From NCBI RefSeq assembly GCF_048544455.1, contig NC_133534.1, positions 32,068,217-32,132,216 on the forward strand: DNA of 64,000 nt, given 5' to 3'. Within the stretch, counting starts at the first letter, position 1. The number at the start of each line of letters is the position of its first letter. Positions 59,172-64,000 of the stretch are shown here, in pieces. This stretch comes from Silene latifolia. Lineage: Eukaryota; Streptophyta; Magnoliopsida; Caryophyllales; Caryophyllaceae. Made by a program: the position numbers and the translations under genes. The notes under the pieces were generated by a model. It was not told the DNA's origin. It saw only the letters and a list, made by a program, of their open reading frames with translations, and made no database searches.

Positions 59172-60520
59172 TGTAACACTACGGATTTTCCTTGGTGACT
59201 ATTCGACCGAGTAGAACCTACTCGGCCGAGTAGTGCTGAGGTTGTGTATTGTTTTGGTTCTGCCGAGGAACACTCGGCCGAGTAAAGTGAACACTCGACC
59301 GAGTATGGGACACTCGGCCGAGTATACACTTACTCGACCGAGTGTCCGGTTTGGCGAAGTGTTATTTCGACGGTTTGATTAGGGAGCGTTTAAGATTTAT
59401 TTTATATCCGCGTCAGTTTTCAAAATATCATTTCTACTTCATCATTCTTACGTAACCCTAATCTCTCCCTAATTACTCCTTAATCACCCCTTTGCTTTGT
59501 TGATTGCGAAACCTTCGGAGTCCTTACGTACATTTCCTCATCCTACTGTTGGTAAGTGTTATTCTATGTTGTTTGTATTCGTTGGGGTTACTGTGTGTTT
59601 ACGGAATTGGGGGAAATGGGGTTTTGCAGTTAGTGATTGGAATTATGTGATTGTTGTTGTAGGTGACGATGTGGTAATTGTTATGCATTTGTATGATTGA
59701 TTGCAGCATAGCGGATTGCGAAAAGGTAGGGTTTCTCCTACTCAGTACTGTTAATTGATTGAGATTGCATATGTTTTATAATTGTTGTTATCTGCTGATC
59801 ATCGGAGGTTGGGTGTTGTGGTGACGGTATTGGTGTGGTTGTGCTGTGACGATTGTGGTGTTGTGACAGCTGTGATGCTGTGTGTGTGATTGTGGTGGAG
59901 TCACTTGCGGGAGTGGCTTCACACCCTAGTTTGCCCTCCGTGGAACCCGTCACGGGAGGGGATGTGCACATTAAGGGACAGGGATTGTTAGTCGCTCGTT
60001 GATGAGCTGGACTAGGTGGGGATGGGCTGCGGTCACCCACTGGCGGCGAGGATTACCTGTTGCGATGGGTAATCTGGCAGGGCTACACACTTCGGTGTGT
60101 AGTCGGTTACTGTGTGAGATCGATGATCACATTTGGTTGTATTGTTGTTGTCTTATCTTGATTGAGTAGTACCGACCCGTGTTGTTGTTTTGTAAAACCT
60201 GCGGTGATCCATTCGGGGATGGTGAGCAGATTGTGACAGGTAATGCAGATGTTTAGCTATGGGACAGTCATGGGGAGTCACCACGTCAAGTCTAGCTTCC
60301 GTTGTTATGAGTTTAGATGTCTTGGATTTCATTTGTATTGAGACCTTGTACGTTTATTTTGAGTTGGTCTGAGATAATGTAATCTTTAACTTTTATACTT
60401 TAATAAATGTTGTTTGGAATTTGTAACTTTGATATACTAACCTCGGGAAACCGAGATGGTAACAGCCTTTCATGCTAGGGTAGTCCTTGGTAAGGTACCT
60501 TGGTATGAGGGGGTGTTACA
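59172..60520. mobile_element. Solo LTR with ACTCGRCCGAGT palindromes
   Basis: TGTAACACTACGG to GGGGTGTTACA, 1349 bp, with an exact duplication AGTAT (59167-59171, 60521-60525). Six ACTCGACCGAGT/ACTCGGCCGAGT motifs are packed in 59200-59345. ORFs inside have no domain. Confidence 0.85.
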
Positions 60521-60646
60521 AGTATAAATACCAGAGTTTCTACATTACAATAACTAAGTTTTTCTACATTACAATAACTGAGTTTCTATATTATAATAAT
60601 AGAGTTGTTCAATTAAACAAATGAAAACTAACAAAAAATAACCAAG

Positions 60647-61410
60647 CTTGGCATCAACATCAACCTACTTCCAATGCTAGCTGGCATTGGAGGAAGATAT
60701 GTCAAGTGCGTGATATAATTCACGATGGGTTTGTCAATCATAGTTGGAGTATCAGTCAAGGTGGGTATAAGGTTAGTTCTTGTTATAACTGGTTCAGAAC
60801 GAAAAGGAATCAAGTTTCATGGAGCAATGTTGTATGGAATTCAATGGCCATACCAAAATATTCCTTCATAGCCTGGATAATTGCCAATGAAGCCTTGTTG
60901 TTGAAGCAAAAATTATTCAAGCTTCATATTAGTTCTGATGATTTGTGCTGTATCTGTTTGAGTCAGACTGAAACTCTCTTGCATTTATTCACTGAATGTG
61001 TCTATAGTCAACAGATTCTACAGCTGGTTGGTAACTGGTTGATTGCTGATTTCAGCAGTCCTTCTATTTTAACCAGCATAGCCAACAGAAGATGGAGTAA
61101 ACTGAGAAAGCAAGTATGCAATATTACTATCCTGGCAGCATGGTATCAGATTGGGTCACAGAGGAATGAAGCCCGGATTAATGGACAAGTGATGAGAGCT
61201 ACTTGTGTTTTCAATTTTATTAAGGCTAGCATCTCTCAGCGTTTTCATAGTTGTAAACCCCAAGTAATTTCTGATAAAGATACTTGTTGGTTGTCTAGAG
61301 TGCAATTAGTATAAGTATATGCACTGGAATTGTATGGTACAAAAATGACTTTTTATTGTTGTTCCTCATTGATTAATACAATTTCTTACCTTTTAGCAAA
61401 AAAAAAAAAA
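60647..61410 (+). mobile_element. 5'-truncated LINE in E3
   Basis: Ends in an A tail (61398-61410). The host sequence ACCAAG before it (60641-60646) resumes as CCAAGTATATACATCA after it; E1 has the uninterrupted site near 53950-53975, so the borders are firm. Confidence 0.8.
60652..61314 (+). pseudogene. LINE ORF2 C-terminus (zf-RVT)
   Basis: An open stretch of about 200 codons with the zf-RVT pattern: YKVSSCYNWFRTKRNQVSWS, VVWNSMAIPKYSFIAWI, then LCCICLSQTETLLHLFTEC with the CxxC...H...C zinc pattern. It lacks reverse transcriptase, so it cannot act. The ATG at 60706 is not a natural start. Confidence 0.75.
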
Positions 61411-62128
61411 CCAAGTATATACATCAATTTTTCCATTGAATGTCAATTATCCGCGTCTATCGTGATTCAACCTGCAAATCATCAAAAAGCAGAATCTAAC
61501 TTAACAGAACACCCAAGAAATAAGTGGATTGTAAAATAACTGGACTTGACGAGTGAATAACTGAATCACATATAGAATAACTGACTTTATTCATTACAAT
61601 AACCGAGTTTATACATTACAATAAATACAAATACCAGAGTTTCTACATTACCATAATTGAGTATACATATTACGATAACTGAATTTCTACATTACAATAA
61701 CTGAGTTTCTGCATTTGAATAACTGTTAAATAACCATGTTTTTTTCATTACAATAACTGAGTTTCTACATACAACTAGACATTTTAACAAATAGTTGGTG
61801 TACTAATCTAGATTACCAACAAATTTTCAGGACTATGATAATCAATCATCAATCAAATGTCAACACTATGATAAACAAGCATACTAACAGAGTAGCAATT
61901 GAAATAAATCGCAAAATAACATATATTGACTTATATAATCTACGCTTTCCTTCATTTTGCCGATTAGCGCTAGGGTTTCTGCAAAATTTGGGCAAAAATT
62001 GACGATTGATGAAAGGTTTACAGGATAATGTAGGACGATGAGAGGAAGAAAGAGAAAGAAAAAATAAGTGTGTGTGTATTTTTTGGGTCTAATCTCAGCC
62101 CTTGATCTTGTAGATCCAATGGTATATG

Positions 62129-62722
62129 ATGTATCACTTTTATATACACTCTTATAACTCCTTTCATGTTGTTTTGATACCGTTTCTGTGCCTATTATAT
62201 CATTTACATGCCTTTATTAGTGAAATGTTGATACTGCCGCCACTTTATGTTTTAATGCATAAATGACACATTACGAGGTGAATCAAGTGAAGATGAGCAT
62301 TGCGGATATGGTATAATGGAATACACGAGACATTACACGAGAAACGAGGAGACTTGAAGACAAAAAGAGAAGTTAAGACGAAATCAAGCTGCTGAACTTG
62401 ATTCCTCGATCGAGTAAAGAAGGGCTCGATCGAGTAACCCTCCTCGATCGAATATGTTGAGGCTCGATCGAGGAACCTCTTTGGTAGTCTACTTTCCGTA
62501 TTTTCCTAAAACACGTCTTGTTTGTAATATATATATTCTAAACTCGTAGGGTTTATGTTTTTACACTTTTATTACTTTTCGACGGCTGGAATTACTTTAA
62601 GCTTTCATACTTTGTTCTTTAATCTTTCCTCATTAATTACTAAGGTACTAATCGTTCTTCATAATTTATTTATCAAGTTTTATGCTTTTAATTCATTATT
62701 GTTATTTCATGTTTTCAATTAT
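62129..62722. other. Repeat-like DNA with CTCGATCGAG motifs
   Basis: Four CTCGATCGAG-type palindromes lie in 62404-62483, next to GGGCTCGATCGAGTAACC. Probably part of an LTR or similar repeat; no ends found. No gene. Confidence 0.4.
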
Positions 62723-64000
62723 CACTGCTACAAAACCCTTACATTAATGATGCTTTTATGTTGACGCTTTTATAGAGCGTCAAGCCTAATTATTGGTTAA
62801 AATGAATTTAGACCTTTTAATGTGTCAAATTTTCAACTTTCAAGGCCCGCTCATTTTTACCTTCACAAAAACTGTTTAAGCGCTACATTGAAAAGTTAAA
62901 CCGTCGAATACTCTATATCCCCTAACTGTAGACAAAACCCTACCAGATCTAGAATGTTATTCCTTCCATCTAGAATCTGATTCCTCCCATCTTCATTAGA
63001 TGAAATGAAAATACACATTCTTCCCTTCCTTTAGTTTCTATCTTCTTTATCTCTGAATTTCATAGGCGTTTTGAATTTTGCACCACCAAGATGGTTCGAT
63101 CAAGTACTCGTTCAATTTACTAGCTCGTTCCACAATCTCATTGTAAGTTGTTAATTCAAATCAACCCTAATTTGAATTATTTCTTATTTTTCGTGTGATT
63201 TTAAATTCAGTTATGAAATTTAGGGTTTTGATTTGAAGTTTTTAGATTCAAATTAAAGTTTTTAACTTTGAGTTTCTTTTTAATCATGTTCCGATTCCAT
63301 ATTTGTATGATTTGCTTTGTAACCATGTCAATGAAGAATCGATTTGGCTATTTTAATAGATTGCCCAAATGGTATCTTTTTGTATAACTTTGTTGTTTAA
63401 CATGCTCATTTGTTTTGCTGCTGTATTTAAGTAGTTGTCAAATATTGAATAAAGCTTGCTTGAAATTCGATGTATGAAAATGACATATAATCACTAATTT
63501 ATTTTGGAACTTCATCATAGGTTTTTCTGCTTGCTTTTGTTAACTCTAGACCAAACTAATGAATTCTTTGTTAATCTAAGAAAAAGTTTAGTAACGCTCG
63601 TAAACGTGTATGTTGTTTAGAAACTATCAACAATTCTTGTTAAGACAGTCTTAACTTAAGGCAACCCTCATAATGGATTATAATAGAGGTGGAGAAGAAA
63701 GGAGAATGGAGTTTGTGAGACGTAAGTTAAGACGGTCTTTAATTAGAAATTATATGCTCAATTTACAGGGAATGTTTATCTTGATGTCGCATCACGGAGC
63801 ATCGAGAACTCTATTTCACTGACCTTTAATTATTATCATTACAGATTGCTCCTAGTTGTTTAGTGTAAATGTATTTTTAGCAAGGTAGCGACTTGGATAC
63901 TAAAAAAAACACTAATTTGGGACGGGGGACAGGGGATATGGATTTGAAAAATCCAAATTTGACCTTTAATTATTATCATCACATGCTCTTCATCATTAAT
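62723..64000. mobile_element. Probable CACTA-type element, left end only
   Basis: CACTGCTACAAAACCC resembles the CACTACTACAAATCC end at 20042. Subterminal GACGCTTTTATAGAGCGTC and AGCGCTAC follow. The right end was not found. An ATG context CACCACCAAGATGG at 63080-63094 followed by a possible donor (ATTG|TAAGTT nearby) looks like a gene start but opens only a very short frame. A GTTAAGACAGTCTTAAC unit lies at 63639-63755. Confidence 0.35.

Overview
This is a gene-poor, AT-rich piece of a plant nuclear genome. The evidence is plant-type Ty1/copia elements primed by initiator tRNA-Met, a Cassandra element with 5S rRNA-like LTRs, Stowaway, Tourist, hAT, CACTA and Helitron-type elements, zf-RVT LINEs and a plant A-type cytochrome P450. 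The features suggest a eudicot, perhaps Caryophyllales; that placement is a guess. Nothing is prokaryotic. Exact target-site duplications (TSDs) let many insertions be bounded to the base.

Layout. 1-2721: low-complexity DNA and MITEs. 2722-7866: a young copia element (two 549-bp LTRs, TSD TTTCT) with a frame-broken polyprotein. 8701-11126: a 5'-truncated LINE. 11.1-19.5 kb: MITEs, Helitron 3' ends and GGGTC-type repeats. 19530-19982: an exon of a CYP81-like P450 that lacks its N-terminal part. 49421-50044: the matching last exon. Its reading frame is intact, with the heme loop and stop codon present. The exons join in phase 0 at a GT...AG pair 29,438 bp apart.

The presumed intron (19983-49420) is packed with transposons. 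In order it holds: a CACTA element with a small coiled-coil ORF; a LINE; a Tourist MITE; a Cassandra LTR fragment abutting an LTR-like block; a reverse LINE scrap; two hAT elements; Helitron-like DNA; a 9.1-kb minus-strand copia with a nested SINE (TSD GTTAG); tandem Helitron-like copies with a nested MITE; and a three-level nest, in which a TIR element holds a solo LTR (TSD ATGGA) that holds an intact Cassandra (TSD TTAAC).

Downstream (50.7-62.1 kb) lie an LTR-like block with a nested TIR element and three elements bounded by (TA)n arrays. The outer two are inverted copies of one family; the right copy carries a solo LTR (TSD AGTAT) and a LINE. The window ends inside what looks like another CACTA-type element.

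The P450 is the only non-transposon protein gene I can support. The points of most interest are its transposon-filled giant intron (or split), the (TA)n-bounded inverted elements, the nested Cassandra, and a palindromic ACTCG(A/G)(C/T)CGAGT-like motif clustered in otherwise different repeats.
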